The notes below the pieces were generated by a model, which saw only the letters and a list, made by a program, of their open reading frames with translations, ran no database searches and was not told the origin of the DNA. A stretch of DNA of 64,000 nt from Rhodococcus opacus (GTDB taxonomy: Bacteria; Actinomycetota; Actinomycetes; Mycobacteriales; Mycobacteriaceae), in NCBI RefSeq assembly GCF_012396235.1, contig NZ_JAAXPA010000035.1, positions 24,585 through 88,584 on the forward strand, in the 5' to 3' direction. The position numbers were made by a program, and so were the translations under genes. This document shows positions 25,629 to 35,142 of the stretch, piece by piece (the first letter of the stretch is position 1; each line of letters begins with the position of its first letter).

Positions 25629-25890
25629 TCACACTTGGGCACGATTGTGGACTGGATCGGCTCCTTTGTGGAGAGGGTGGTCGAGATACTGCTGGAAGTC
25701 GGCTTCGTCCTGGAAATGGGCAACCAGTGCGTAGCTGGCGTTGTTCGGTCGCGTTCGAGGTCGATACCGTGTCGGACATTGCGCGCGTACGGTATTGGTC
25801 GACGAAAAATTTGAAATCCTTTTGGAATTCGTCGATTTCACTGGTCGAGATGGACGGCTTGAAGGTGAATGTCACGACATGTATGAGCAT
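25629..25890 (-). pseudogene. Dabb-family (stress-responsive alpha/beta barrel) gene, frameshifted
   Basis: The start reads MLIHVVTFTFKPSISTSEID in frame 1. The middle continues best in frame 3 as VRHGIDLERDR, and the end in frame 2 as NNASYALVAHFQDEADFQQY to NRAQV and a stop. The reconstructed protein of about 87 residues is a dimeric Dabb barrel, related to the intact gene at 51387. At least two small indels between about 25750 and 25800 break it. It sits between BVMO and SMP-30 genes as in cluster B. Sequencing errors are an alternative explanation. Confidence 0.75.
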
Positions 25891-25932
25891 GTCTACCCTC
25901 GGGTTCCGATCGGGGTGGCTGGTCAGGTGAGA

Positions 25933-27564
25933 TCAGACGAGTTCGAACTGCTCCTGATATCCACCGGCAGCAGCCTTCTCGAGGATCTCGAGGTATACCG
26001 AAAGACCGCCGGGATACATGAGCATTTCGACGGTTTTGCCGGGCACGTTGGCGCCCATGTACCAAGACTTGGCCAGCGGGAACAGGGTGGCCGAGGTCAG
26101 CTCTGCGATATGCGCACCCCAATATTGCTGGGCTTCCGGCTTGGCCTCGATACGGGTGTAGCCGTTGTTCCGCATGTGCTCGACGATCTGGATCAGATGT
26201 TCGCCTTCAAGTTCGGCGCATGTCGGACCATTGCAGAATGCGTTCGGGCTCTGGGGTCCGTAGACGTACAGGAGATTCGGGAAGCCTACTGTCGCCTTGC
26301 CTAGTGCTGTCCGGCTGCCGCCGCGGAACACCTCCTCGAAGGTCTCATTTCTGGTGCCGCGAATATCGATGGCAGTCAAGCCTCCGGTGACCGAGTCGAA
26401 GCCGGTGGCCAGCACGATGACATCGACTTCGTGTCGGGTACCGTCCGCGGTGACGATGGCGTCACTGGCGACCTCCCGGATCGGATTGGCAGAGGTATCG
26501 ACGAGCTCGACATTGTCACGGCACAGGCTCTCGAAGTAGTTCTGCTCCAGGGAGACACGCTTGACGCCCCATGGATGGATCGGCTCGGTCGGTGCAAGCA
26601 GTTCCACCAGCTCCGGCCTGGTGATACGTTGACGTGTCTTGTCCCGCCAGAACGCGTACAGGATGTCGTTGTCGTCCTTGTCGAACAGGACATTCAGGAA
26701 GCCACCCAGCCAGGGCTGCAGTCCACCGTTGGTCCAGAGTTCCTCGAGTATTTCGTTGCGACGTTCCTCGGTCAGATCCTGGATGTTCTCTTTGAGGAAG
26801 TCATAATCGAAACCGGCCCAGGTGTTCTTGCGATTGGCGAATCGCTCCGGATAGGTCTTCTTCATCTCGGCATTGTCCGCCTCACCAAGCGCCCGCTGAT
26901 TCATCGGAAGCGCGGTGTTGGGGGTGCGCTGGAACACCGTCAGATGATCTGCGACCTTCGAGGCCTCCTGGATTACCTGGATGCCGCTGGCTCCGGTGCC
27001 GATGACGGCGACCCGCTTGCCCGCAAGGTCGTAGCCCTCCAGTGGCCAGCGTGCTGTGTGGAAGCAGTCGCCCGCGAACTTTTCGAGGCCAGGGATGTTG
27101 GGGAAGAGGGGCTTGGAGCCGGCACCGAGACACATGATCACGAACCGCGCCTGGGTGGTGAATTCCTCACCGGTGCGCTCGTTGCGGGAAACCAATGTCC
27201 ACGTATGGGTTTCTTCGTCGAATCGGCCTGCCAGGACGCGGGTCTCGTAGCGGACGTCTTTGCTCAGGTCGAGCTTCTCGTCGACGTATTCGAAGTAGCG
27301 AACCAGCTCGTCACGACCGGGGTACATCTCGCTCCAGTTCCAGTCGCGCCAGAGCTCTTCACGCGAGAACTGGTAGACCGGCGCCCAGGTATCGACGCGT
27401 GCACCTGGATAGGAATTCCAATGCCAGACGCCGCCGAGTCCGGTGCCGGCCTCGTAGATCTTGACGTTGTAGCCGAGGGTGCGCAGCCGGTCGAGCTGGT
27501 AGACGCCGGAGAAGCCGCCGCCGATGACGAGGACGTCGAGCTCCTCGAGGAGTGTGGTGTTCAA
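25933..27564 (-). CDS. Baeyer-Villiger monooxygenase, type I (cluster A)
   Basis: This 543-residue FAD/NADPH enzyme inserts oxygen next to a ketone to form an ester or lactone. It has the first nucleotide fold GGGFSG (15-20) and the BVMO fingerprint FAGDCFHTARWP (163-174), which fits FxGxxxHxxxWP fully. The second fold is GTGASG (189-194), and there is an ATGFDSVTGG segment near 380. It resembles cyclohexanone monooxygenase-like enzymes in length and in NSYPGARVD near the flavin. Its neighbours are an acyl-CoA ligase upstream and Dabb and lactonase genes downstream. The cluster probably degrades a cyclic ketone; the ketone is not identifiable from sequence. Confidence 0.95.
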   Translation of the reverse strand: MNTTLLEELDVLVIGGGFSGVYQLDRLRTLGYNVKIYEAGTGLGGVWHWNSYPGARVDTWAPVYQFSREELWRDWNWSEMYPGRDELVRYFEYVDEKLDLSKDVRYETRVLAGRFDEETHTWTLVSRNERTGEEFTTQARFVIMCLGAGSKPLFPNIPGLEKFAGDCFHTARWPLEGYDLAGKRVAVIGTGASGIQVIQEASKVADHLTVFQRTPNTALPMNQRALGEADNAEMKKTYPERFANRKNTWAGFDYDFLKENIQDLTEERRNEILEELWTNGGLQPWLGGFLNVLFDKDDNDILYAFWRDKTRQRITRPELVELLAPTEPIHPWGVKRVSLEQNYFESLCRDNVELVDTSANPIREVASDAIVTADGTRHEVDVIVLATGFDSVTGGLTAIDIRGTRNETFEEVFRGGSRTALGKATVGFPNLLYVYGPQSPNAFCNGPTCAELEGEHLIQIVEHMRNNGYTRIEAKPEAQQYWGAHIAELTSATLFPLAKSWYMGANVPGKTVEMLMYPGGLSVYLEILEKAAAGGYQEQFELV

Positions 27565-27609
27565 GGGATTTCCTTCCGGAAGGGGTACGAGGGAGATGGG
27601 GGAGTGCGA

Positions 27610-29226
27610 TCAGACAGCGTTGTCGGAGGTCAGAGCGACTCGGATTCGGTCACGCAGGACGAACTTTTGGATCTTGCCTGTCGCCGTCCGCGGTAGTTGT
27701 TCGACGACTTCGAGCCGCTCGGGCAGCTTCTGGGTAGCCATCCGATGTTCGCGCAGGAACGACGTAAGCTCGTCCAGCGCAGGTGGATGCGCCTGGTCGC
27801 TCGGTACCACATAGGCGCAGATGCGTTCGACCATGATCGGGTCGGGCATGCCGACCACCGCGATGTCGGCAATACCGGGATATTCGAAGAGCAGGTCTTC
27901 GATCTCCTTGGCGGAAATGTTCTCCCCGCCCCGGACGATGATGTCCTTACGCCGACCGGTGATCTGGATGTACCCGTCCTCGTCGATCACCGCCAGATCA
28001 CCGGTCCGAAACCAGCCATCCGAGGCGAAGGCATCCGCATTGAGTCTCGAATCGAGGTATCCGGTGAACAGGTCAGGGCCGCGAACCTGCAGGTCGCCGA
28101 CCGCGCCCGGGGGGACCGGAGTGTCGTGCTCATCGACAGTCCTCGCTTCTGCGGACCCGATAGGACGCCCGTCTGTGGTGGCGCGCTTGTCCAGCGGATC
28201 GCTCGCGTTTCCGCCGGACAGAGTCGGGAATTCGGTCGATCCGTAGATGCGGGTCGCGGTGCAGCCCAGCTGCTCCTCGGCCTGCCGGATCAGTTCGGGG
28301 GGTACGTCGGCGCCACCGCAACCAAAAACCCGCAGGGCGATGTCGTACTCGGCGCGATCCGGGTGGTGTACCAGTCCGTGCAAGAAGGGTGTGGCACCGA
28401 TGACGAACGTGCAGCGTCGGCGTTGCAGCAACTCCAGGCCGGCGCCGGGGTCCCAGATATCTTGGAACACGACATGGCTGCCGAGCATGAACGGCAACTG
28501 CAGTCCGTACAGAATGCCGGTGATGTGACCGACCGGTGAGGGCATGTACACGATGTCCTCGCCGGTCAGATCGAAGAGTTCGATGATGCTCCGGTTCTCG
28601 TAATCCAGGCTTTCGTGGGTGTGTAGAGCACCCTTCGGATCGGAGGTGGTTCCGGATGTGTACAGAAGCAATGCGACATCGGTGCTGGCGTGCTCGACGG
28701 GATTGTCGAGTGGAGTTGCGCCCGAGAGGAGGTGGTCGAACTCGTTGTCGGAACCGCGAACGGTGATCACATGCTCGAGGTCGGGAAGCGTGGGCGCCAG
28801 CTCGTCGAACATCCCGCGGTGGTCGAAGGTGCGGAACATGCCGGGCACAAACGCGATACGCGCTCGCGATTGCTTCAGAATGAACTGCACTTCGCGATGT
28901 CGATAGATCGGGATGATCGGGGTGGAGACGGCGCCGATCCGCAGCGCACCGTGATGTACGACGATCGCTTCAAGCCAGTTCGGCAACTGCCAGACCACCG
29001 AGTCGCCCGGCCGGATCCCACGCTCGAGTAGCACTCCGGCCAACCTGCGGATCATGGCGTCGAGTTCGGCATAACTGACCTGACGATCGCCATCGACCAC
29101 AGCCAGCCGATCGGGGTGATGGTGTGCATACTCGGCCAAAGCAGAATCGATCGTGCTGTGGCTCCACTCGCCGCTGGTGAGGTAGCGGTCGCGGCGCGCG
29201 GAATCGGTGTGAGTTGCGGTGATCAT
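27610..29226 (-). CDS. Acyl-CoA ligase / AMP-binding enzyme
   Basis: This 538-residue ANL-superfamily enzyme should activate an acid with ATP to an acyl-AMP and then to its CoA thioester. The P-loop-like motif is LLYTSGTTSDPKGALHTH near 180, the A5 motif is ATRIYGSTEFP near 308, and DGWFRTGDLAVIDEDGY is followed by GRRKDII. The catalytic lysine is Lys518 in PRTATGKIQKF. The ATG at 29226 overlaps the stop of the acyl-CoA dehydrogenase (ATGA). In the operon it feeds the hydratase and two dehydrogenases. The substrate is likely the acid made after lactone opening. Confidence 0.93.
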   Translation of the reverse strand: MITATHTDSARRDRYLTSGEWSHSTIDSALAEYAHHHPDRLAVVDGDRQVSYAELDAMIRRLAGVLLERGIRPGDSVVWQLPNWLEAIVVHHGALRIGAVSTPIIPIYRHREVQFILKQSRARIAFVPGMFRTFDHRGMFDELAPTLPDLEHVITVRGSDNEFDHLLSGATPLDNPVEHASTDVALLLYTSGTTSDPKGALHTHESLDYENRSIIELFDLTGEDIVYMPSPVGHITGILYGLQLPFMLGSHVVFQDIWDPGAGLELLQRRRCTFVIGATPFLHGLVHHPDRAEYDIALRVFGCGGADVPPELIRQAEEQLGCTATRIYGSTEFPTLSGGNASDPLDKRATTDGRPIGSAEARTVDEHDTPVPPGAVGDLQVRGPDLFTGYLDSRLNADAFASDGWFRTGDLAVIDEDGYIQITGRRKDIIVRGGENISAKEIEDLLFEYPGIADIAVVGMPDPIMVERICAYVVPSDQAHPPALDELTSFLREHRMATQKLPERLEVVEQLPRTATGKIQKFVLRDRIRVALTSDNAV

Positions 29227-30296
29227 CGGTCGACTCCGTCGGTCAGGCGCCGCGAACCGATGAGTGCGTGGAGTTCGTGCTCGTCCCCATACCAGGTCCG
29301 CAGGGCGAGGACGCGGCGGTAGTACCAGTGTAGGTCGTATTCGGTGGTGAAGCCGATCCCGCCATGCAACTGCAAGGCGTCCTCGACCACCTGTCGTCCG
29401 GCGCCGGCGGCATAGGCCTTGGCCGTCCACGTTGCCATCTCGATGTCGAAATCAACCTCAGCAGAGGCTATATCGGAAACCGTTGCCTCGCAGAGTGCCT
29501 CCATCGAGATGGCCGCCTGTGCCATCGACGCCGCAATGTGTTTCACGGCTTGGAAGGATCCGACGGGCTTGCCGAATTGCTGGCGCTGCGCGACGTACTC
29601 GACAGTTTTCTCGAGCATACGGCGGGCGATACCACTGATTTCGCACGCGGTGAGAAGCCGGAACCATGCCCGGATCTGTCGTAGGAGTGTGGCCGCTTCG
29701 ATTCCGGTGGCGAGGATCTCGGCGTCGGTGACAGTTCGCGATGCGATCTCCAGGCGCACGTAATGCGATGTGGGATCAGAACTGGTGATCGGCGTGAGCG
29801 CCAGCGCCGGGTCACTGCCCGGTAGGAGCAGCAGCGCCGGTCCGTCCGGGCCGTCGACTGCCAGTACCAGCGAGTCGGCCTCGGCGCCGAAGCGTACGAG
29901 TTCGATCGTTCCCTGGATCTGCCCCGATTCCATGTGCACGGAACCGATCGAGGATGCCCAGTCGAGGGTGACGGCAGGGTCGGCGAAGGCGACGAGCGAA
30001 CCTTCGGGAATGTCGAGGTACGCCGGCAGGATCAGTTGCTCGACCAGGGGGCCGGGTACGAGCCGATCACCGACCAAGGCGATCAGACCGGCGACCGCGG
30101 TCAGGTCGATTCCTAGACCACCGCGGTTTTCGGGGCGGGTCAGCTCGAACCAGCCGAGGTCGTCGAGTTCGGCCATCAGATCCGGGTCCCAGCCGCCGCC
30201 GCTGAGCAGGGCATGACGGTAGTCGGATGTGACACGGCGGTCAAAGAATTCGCGGATCGGGGTGACGAGGTCCACGTCAGGTGCGGTGAGACTCAT
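29223..30296 (-). CDS. Acyl-CoA dehydrogenase, shorter subunit (cluster A)
   Basis: This 357-residue member of the acyl-CoA dehydrogenase fold is shorter and more divergent than usual. It keeps YVAQRQQFGKPVGSFQAVKH near 245 and LQLHGGIGFTTEYDLHWYYRR near 325. A second start six bases from AGGAG is chosen over the ATG that overlaps the previous stop. Together with the adjacent full-length dehydrogenase it resembles the two-gene FadE pairs that form mixed tetramers in actinobacterial sterol-type side-chain oxidation. The pairing is inferred from adjacency. Confidence 0.88.
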   Translation of the reverse strand: MSLTAPDVDLVTPIREFFDRRVTSDYRHALLSGGGWDPDLMAELDDLGWFELTRPENRGGLGIDLTAVAGLIALVGDRLVPGPLVEQLILPAYLDIPEGSLVAFADPAVTLDWASSIGSVHMESGQIQGTIELVRFGAEADSLVLAVDGPDGPALLLLPGSDPALALTPITSSDPTSHYVRLEIASRTVTDAEILATGIEAATLLRQIRAWFRLLTACEISGIARRMLEKTVEYVAQRQQFGKPVGSFQAVKHIAASMAQAAISMEALCEATVSDIASAEVDFDIEMATWTAKAYAAGAGRQVVEDALQLHGGIGFTTEYDLHWYYRRVLALRTWYGDEHELHALIGSRRLTDGVDR

Positions 30297-30298
30297 CA

Positions 30299-31483
30299 TC
30301 AGCTCCTGGGTAGGCCGAGCAGCCGCTCGGCAACGATGTTGCGTTGGATCTGTGATGTACCGCCGTAGATCGATGCGGCACGCGAGAAGTAGTGATCGTG
30401 AATCAACTGCGCGGCGTTCAGTCCGAGAGGTTGTGATTCGGTGTCGAGGCGGAACGGTCCGAGGAGATCGGCGAGGGCGCGACCGACTACCTGCTCTGCG
30501 TCGTTGAGGACGAGCTTGTCGATCGAGTCGAGCGGATGTGGTCCCTCTTCGTCGATCAGGCGTTGCACAGTTCGGCGGATCTGAGCATCCAATACCCGCA
30601 GCGCCACGTGTGACTCTCCGATGGCGGTGCTGATCCGACGATTGGTCGTCGATTCCGGGGAGGTGCCTCGTAGTCCGTCGATCGTCTTCTCGACACCCCA
30701 GCCGATCTCCACCTGTCGGCGCATTGCATAGTTGCCACGTTCCTGAGACAGGGTGTCGAGGGCAATTCGCCAGCCGTCGTTTTCCTTGCCGACCAGGTTG
30801 CCGACCGGGACTTCGACGTTGTCGAAGAAGACCTCGCAGAATTCGGCATCGCCTGTCATCTGGACGAGTGGACGGACGGTAATTCCGGGGGAACTCATGT
30901 CGACGATGAGGTAGGAGATGCCGGCGTGCTTGGGTTCGGCGTCGGGGTCGGTGCGGCACAGCAGTGCGCACCAACTGGCCTGATTGCCCCAACTGGTCCA
31001 GACCTTCTGTCCGTTGACGACGTACTTGTCCCCGTGGCGAAGAGCGCGGGTCCGCAGTGATGCGAGGTCGGAGCCGGCAGAGGGTTCGGAGAACCCCTGA
31101 CACCAGATGTCTTCGCCGGCGAGCAGCGGCGGCAGAAAACGGGAGCGCTGCTCGGGCGAACCGTACCGGTGGATCGAGGGGCCGACCACATCGAGGCCGA
31201 TCAATCCGATCGGGGCGGGTGCATGAGCGCGCGCCAGCTCCTCGGAGAAGACTTGCTGGTGCCGCGCGGTGAGGCCACGTCCGCCGGCTTCACGTGACCA
31301 TCCCAGCCCCATCCATCCGGCATCGAATAGTGTGCGCTGCCATCGACGAAGGACGTTGAACCGTTCCTCCAGCTCCAACGGCACGGTGGGGATCTCTGTT
31401 TCGGCAAGCCACCTCCGAGCCTCGCGCCGCAGATCGGCGATCTCGGTGATCTGCTCGACCGGCATAGGTGAAACAGCATTCAT
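30299..31483 (-). CDS. Acyl-CoA dehydrogenase, full-length subunit (cluster A)
   Basis: This 394-residue flavoprotein desaturates an acyl-CoA at C2-C3 and passes electrons to ETF. Typical motifs are WCQGFSEPSAGSDLASLRT near 130, KVWTSWGNQASWCALLCRT, and the ending SIYGGTSQIQRNIVAERLLG. The residue before GTSQIQR, a catalytic glutamate in medium-chain enzymes, is glycine, so the base must be elsewhere, as in many FadE proteins. It begins two bases after the hydratase stop and its stop overlaps the next start, so it belongs to one transcript. Confidence 0.93.
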   Translation of the reverse strand: MNAVSPMPVEQITEIADLRREARRWLAETEIPTVPLELEERFNVLRRWQRTLFDAGWMGLGWSREAGGRGLTARHQQVFSEELARAHAPAPIGLIGLDVVGPSIHRYGSPEQRSRFLPPLLAGEDIWCQGFSEPSAGSDLASLRTRALRHGDKYVVNGQKVWTSWGNQASWCALLCRTDPDAEPKHAGISYLIVDMSSPGITVRPLVQMTGDAEFCEVFFDNVEVPVGNLVGKENDGWRIALDTLSQERGNYAMRRQVEIGWGVEKTIDGLRGTSPESTTNRRISTAIGESHVALRVLDAQIRRTVQRLIDEEGPHPLDSIDKLVLNDAEQVVGRALADLLGPFRLDTESQPLGLNAAQLIHDHYFSRAASIYGGTSQIQRNIVAERLLGLPRS

Positions 31484-31484
31484 C

Positions 31485-32258
31485 TCATGCTCCCGTGTAG
31501 GCCGGTGCGCGATGCTCGAAGAATGCTGCTACGGCCTCTTTGGCGTCTGAGTAAGCGGACAACTCGCCGGAAAGACCCTGCTCGAACTCGTAGCCGCCCT
31601 TGAGGTCCTGGTATTCGATCGCATTGAGGCTGCGCTTGGCGAACCGCAACGTGACCGGGGAGTGCCGGACCATCTTGGCCGCCACGTCGTAGGCTACGTC
31701 GAGTAGCTGATCGGGATCGACGACTTTCAAGACGCCGCCCTGCTGCGCGAGTTCCTCGGCAGACAGCGGTTCGCCGGTGAGGTGCAGATAGCGGACCAAC
31801 TGCTGCGGTACCAGGCGTGAGGCATGTTTGGCGCCGCCCATCACACCGACGTTGACCTCGGGAAGCGTGAATGTGGCGCCCTTGGCTGCCACGACCAGAT
31901 CACACGACGCTGCCAGGGCCAATCCGGTGCCCACGGCCACTCCGTGGACAGCTGCGATCACCGGCAACGGGCAATCGTAGATCGACCAGAACGCTTCACG
32001 GACCGCAAGCATGCGCTCACCGGCGTTTTCCGGCGTCATCGTCTGGAATTCGGTGAGATCGTTGCCGCCGCAGAAGTGCTTGCCGGCGCCGGTCAAGACG
32101 ATCGCCCGAGCCTCGGGGAGGTACTCCTCCGTGTGGGTGAAGAACCACTTGATCTCTGCGTACATCTCCCGGGTGACCGCGTTGACCGGCGGGCGGGTAA
32201 GCCAGACCGTGCCTACCTTCTGATCGGTCTTCCATTGCAGAAATTGCAGATCCTTCAT
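31485..32258 (-). CDS. Enoyl-CoA hydratase/isomerase family protein (cluster A)
   Basis: This 257-residue crotonase-fold protein is the first gene of cluster A. The oxyanion-hole segments are HFCGGNDL (61-68) and HGVAVGTGLALAASCDL near 105 to 121. One acidic residue (Glu134, in TLPEVNVGVMGG) remains. The glutamate usual before LAxxCD is alanine, so it may be a hydratase variant, an isomerase or a ring-opening hydrolase. Its promoter region is shared with a divergent double-TetR regulator. The start at 32258 follows AAGGAACTTCG-like sequence. Confidence 0.9.
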   Translation of the reverse strand: MKDLQFLQWKTDQKVGTVWLTRPPVNAVTREMYAEIKWFFTHTEEYLPEARAIVLTGAGKHFCGGNDLTEFQTMTPENAGERMLAVREAFWSIYDCPLPVIAAVHGVAVGTGLALAASCDLVVAAKGATFTLPEVNVGVMGGAKHASRLVPQQLVRYLHLTGEPLSAEELAQQGGVLKVVDPDQLLDVAYDVAAKMVRHSPVTLRFAKRSLNAIEYQDLKGGYEFEQGLSGELSAYSDAKEAVAAFFEHRAPAYTGA

Positions 32259-32927
32259 CGAAGTTCCTTTGTTCGAACGGGCGTAAGCAGAAGCTGTGAC
32301 CGGCCGGGTGCGGATGGTCGCCTCCGTGAGGCGGCATGTCCTTGATCCCTAGTGGTTCGCTTCACCAAACTGGTGTGCTGCTGCTCACATTAGTAGGCCC
32401 CACTCCGTAGATATGTCAATAGCTCGTATCTGAAAATGTGAAACTGCTCAGAGCCGGAGAGCTCAGAGGATGCATGGTTGATCTTTCGTTCATTCGGAAG
32501 CATATGACCTGTTGAGGCCCCAAAGATCAAGCAAGAAGAGCTGCCGATCCGCGAGTGAACCGCGGCAGTGCGCGAGGGGCGCTTCGCTGAGTGTTGAGCC
32601 GAAAATGTCAGGTGAACGTATCTTTCATCGAATCAAGCAGGTAGCATCATGTAACGGAAATTGTCCATGACTCTTATCGCAAATTGTGTGTACTGTTCGG
32701 ACTGTGGCCGTAGTGGAGACTTCACCTACGCTCGGGCGCAGTGCGCCTGCGCCGCCCCGCGTGGGAGGAGGCGTTGTGTCCGATCGGCCCTCGAACGGCG
32801 GCAGTGCGGGATACTCCGGGGGACCGTCCGCCGCCGGTATATCGTCAGAAGGCTGTATTAAACGGCTGCGCCGCCAGTCCGGACATCGTGTCCATCCCAT
32901 ATGGGCCTCGAGGAGGAAAGGGGCGTC
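32259..32927. promoter_or_regulatory. Control region between cluster A and the double-TetR gene
   Basis: About 670 bases separate the divergent starts, with no convincing gene inside. A perfect inverted repeat CACCAaacTGGTG lies at 32363-32375, about 105 bases from the hydratase start. A direct repeat GCTCAGAG occurs twice near 32447 and 32462. Sequence here is more AT-rich than around it. These are candidate operators for the adjacent regulator. Confidence 0.4.
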
Positions 32928-34178
32928 GTGACCGCATCGCAAACTGTGAAGGCGTCCACTGCCACGCGCCGGCGACCCCGTGACCGGCGTGCGCAGATAC
33001 TCCACAACGCCAGTGAACTGTTCACGAAATACGGGTTTCACGCCGTGCGGATGGAAGACATCGCTGAGGCAACCGACGTCACCGCACGGGCGATCTACCG
33101 GCACTTCGCCAACAAGCAGGATCTACTGTCGCAGGTGGTCCTCGAAGACCAGGACCGACTGCTCATGGCAGCCCAATCCGCCGAGCGCTCCGAAACCGGC
33201 GTCTGCAGCTTAGAGGAGTTATTGACGCGGATGGTCGAGGCATCACTGGAGAGCCTTCGACTCGGCCCCCTATGGCAGCGAGAAGCACGGCACCTCACCG
33301 CCGATGACTTCGAGCGAGTGCGCGAGGGTACTCGTCGCATCGGAGGCGCGGTGCGAAGGGCCATTGAAAAAGCCGATCCCTCCAAGAGCAGATTCGGTGC
33401 CGACGTACGCGCGTGGATGGCGGTGAGCATCATCACCAGCCCAGGGCACTACGACCGGTCACTGTCACAGCGTCGCCTGTCCCCACTGCTGGTGTCTGCT
33501 GCGTTGGCAGCCATCAATACCCCCGAATGCGCGTCAGCGTCACCCGAGTCCCGCGATGCGCCAGCGGCGGAGGCTCCAGTCGCAAATGAACGACCAGGTA
33601 CATCACGTCGCGAACAGATCATCGCAGCAGCGGCGCGCGCGTTCCGGGAGCGCGGTTTCGGTGGAGTCAGCCTCGACGAGTTCGGCATCGCAGGCCCTGC
33701 CGTCTACAGGTACTTCGACAGCAAGGCCGACATCCTTTCCGCCTTGATCATCCGAGTACAGGAATGGATGGCCCTGGAGAGCTCCAGGGCCATGCATCAC
33801 AGCGCCTCCGATGAACAGGTCATCGAAGGCCTCGTGAGAGGTTATGTTCGTATCGCAACCGAAGCCACGGATCTGCTCGCGGTTTCAGTTACCGAAGCCC
33901 TCAACCTCCCCGCTAGTGCTGCCGAGCGTGATCGGCGAATCCGCCAGGACGACCTCGCCGAATGGGTCAAATGGCTACGAACCTCACGTTCAGAAGTCAC
34001 GGAGGCAGACGCACTCGCGCTGGTGAATGCGGTTCGCACAGCACTCAACGATCTTGTCCGTATTCCGCACCTTTCACGACACGCCGAGCTCCCCGACGAG
34101 CTTGTTGCGTGCTCGATGAATGCTCTTCTAAATACCCCGATGCCATCGGCACGATCGGGTCGGCGGCGTGACGAATAA
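32928..34178 (+). CDS. TetR-type regulator with two tandem TetR domains
   Basis: This 416-residue protein starts with GTG at 32928 after GAGGAGGAAAG. The first TetR helix-turn-helix is at about 20 to 66 (RAQILHNASELFTKYGFHAV, then YRHFANKQDLL). A second, starting near 226 (SRREQIIAAAARAFRERGFG, then VYRYFDSKADIL), is followed by its own ligand-type domain. The second helix-turn-helix is about four residues shorter than normal (SLDEFGIAGPAVY), which may stop it binding DNA. The gene diverges from cluster A, so it probably senses the pathway substrate or a CoA ester and represses the operon. Confidence 0.9.
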   Translation: MTASQTVKASTATRRRPRDRRAQILHNASELFTKYGFHAVRMEDIAEATDVTARAIYRHFANKQDLLSQVVLEDQDRLLMAAQSAERSETGVCSLEELLTRMVEASLESLRLGPLWQREARHLTADDFERVREGTRRIGGAVRRAIEKADPSKSRFGADVRAWMAVSIITSPGHYDRSLSQRRLSPLLVSAALAAINTPECASASPESRDAPAAEAPVANERPGTSRREQIIAAAARAFRERGFGGVSLDEFGIAGPAVYRYFDSKADILSALIIRVQEWMALESSRAMHHSASDEQVIEGLVRGYVRIATEATDLLAVSVTEALNLPASAAERDRRIRQDDLAEWVKWLRTSRSEVTEADALALVNAVRTALNDLVRIPHLSRHAELPDELVACSMNALLNTPMPSARSGRRRDE

Positions 34179-34255
34179 CCATGGTTGGCTAAAGACCGTC
34201 ATTCGCAGGAGTCGCAACCGTCGCGTGGAAGCGTGCTTCGCGAACTTGCCATCGA

Positions 34256-34606
34256 GTGCACCGGTGCCCGACAGTCCGCTCCACCAAGGCCCCGAAAACG
34301 ACTCAGGCCGTTGGCGAGCTGCAGGCGCTCGAGGCGGCAGGCATGCGCAGTCGGATCACTTGTGTGGCGCGAGGCGTCAACGGCATTCTCACAGCGGTTC
34401 GGGCCGGGCTCGGCATCGCGGTGTTCGCGCGGTCACTGCTGTCCTCGGACATTGTGGAGTTGCCCGCGTCGACCGGGCTTCCGGCGCTGCCTGCTCTCGA
34501 CCTGGTATTACTGCCCAATCCTCGTGCGCCGGAGCAGCCGGCGGCCGCGCTGACCTCAGCGATCCTCTCGAGCGGCGTGCCCCTGAAGCCAGAACCCTCG
34601 AGCTGA
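34256..34606 (+). pseudogene. C-terminal fragment of a LysR-type regulator
   Basis: The frame encodes the last part of a LysR ligand-binding domain: RITCVARGVNGILTAVRAGL, then GIAVFARSLLSSDIVELPAS and LPALDLVLLPNP. The helix-turn-helix and most of the ligand domain are missing upstream. No ribosome site is near the first ATG. It is best read as a remnant left by a deletion next to the double-TetR gene. Confidence 0.65.
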
Positions 34607-34869
34607 AGGTATGGGCGTGCTGAGGGCACGATTCAGCCGACGCCAGCAATATTCTGTGAGCACATTGCCGTGAGGTGAGTTCCGAGACTAGCGACTGTTT
34701 CTGGTTGCCGAAAAAGTTGAACCAACGGGTGGAGCGGCGGGGTGTGGCTGGCTCCGGCTCGAAATGGAACGATCCTGTGACGATCATTGCAGCAACGGAA
34801 CCGAAAGGTACTGGGCCAGAAGGCTGTGGCGGCGTACGGTGAAAACTTGTCGCCGTACTTAGGAGCGTC

Positions 34870-35142
34870 GTGACCGCCGACAGCAGTCCCCGCCACCGCA
34901 TCACATTCGTGGTCCTGTCCGTGTCAGTTCTTGTGTTCGCGCTCTTGCAATCCTTCGTATTGCCCGTACTGAGCGAGATCAAATCAGAGCTACACACCGA
35001 CCAGGCCACAGTGACGTGGGTTCTCACTGCATATTTGCTATCCGCCTCGGTGTGCACACCAATCGTCGGCCGCATCGGCGACAAGGTCGGCAAGAAGCGG
35101 ATGCTGGTCGTTGCTCTGCTCGCACTTTCGGGGGGATCGTAG
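34870..35142 (+). pseudogene. N-terminal fragment of an MFS transporter
   Basis: From GTG 34870 after AGGAGCGTC the frame gives 90 residues: a first membrane helix (FVVLSVSVLVFALLQSFVLP), the loop with TDQATVTWVLTAYLLSASVC, and the MFS signature GRIGDKVGKKRML. It then ends at TAG 35140-35142, where transporter sequence stops and catalase-peroxidase sequence begins in the same frame. An intact MFS protein would be about 400 residues or more, so this is a remnant at a rearrangement joint. Confidence 0.75.
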
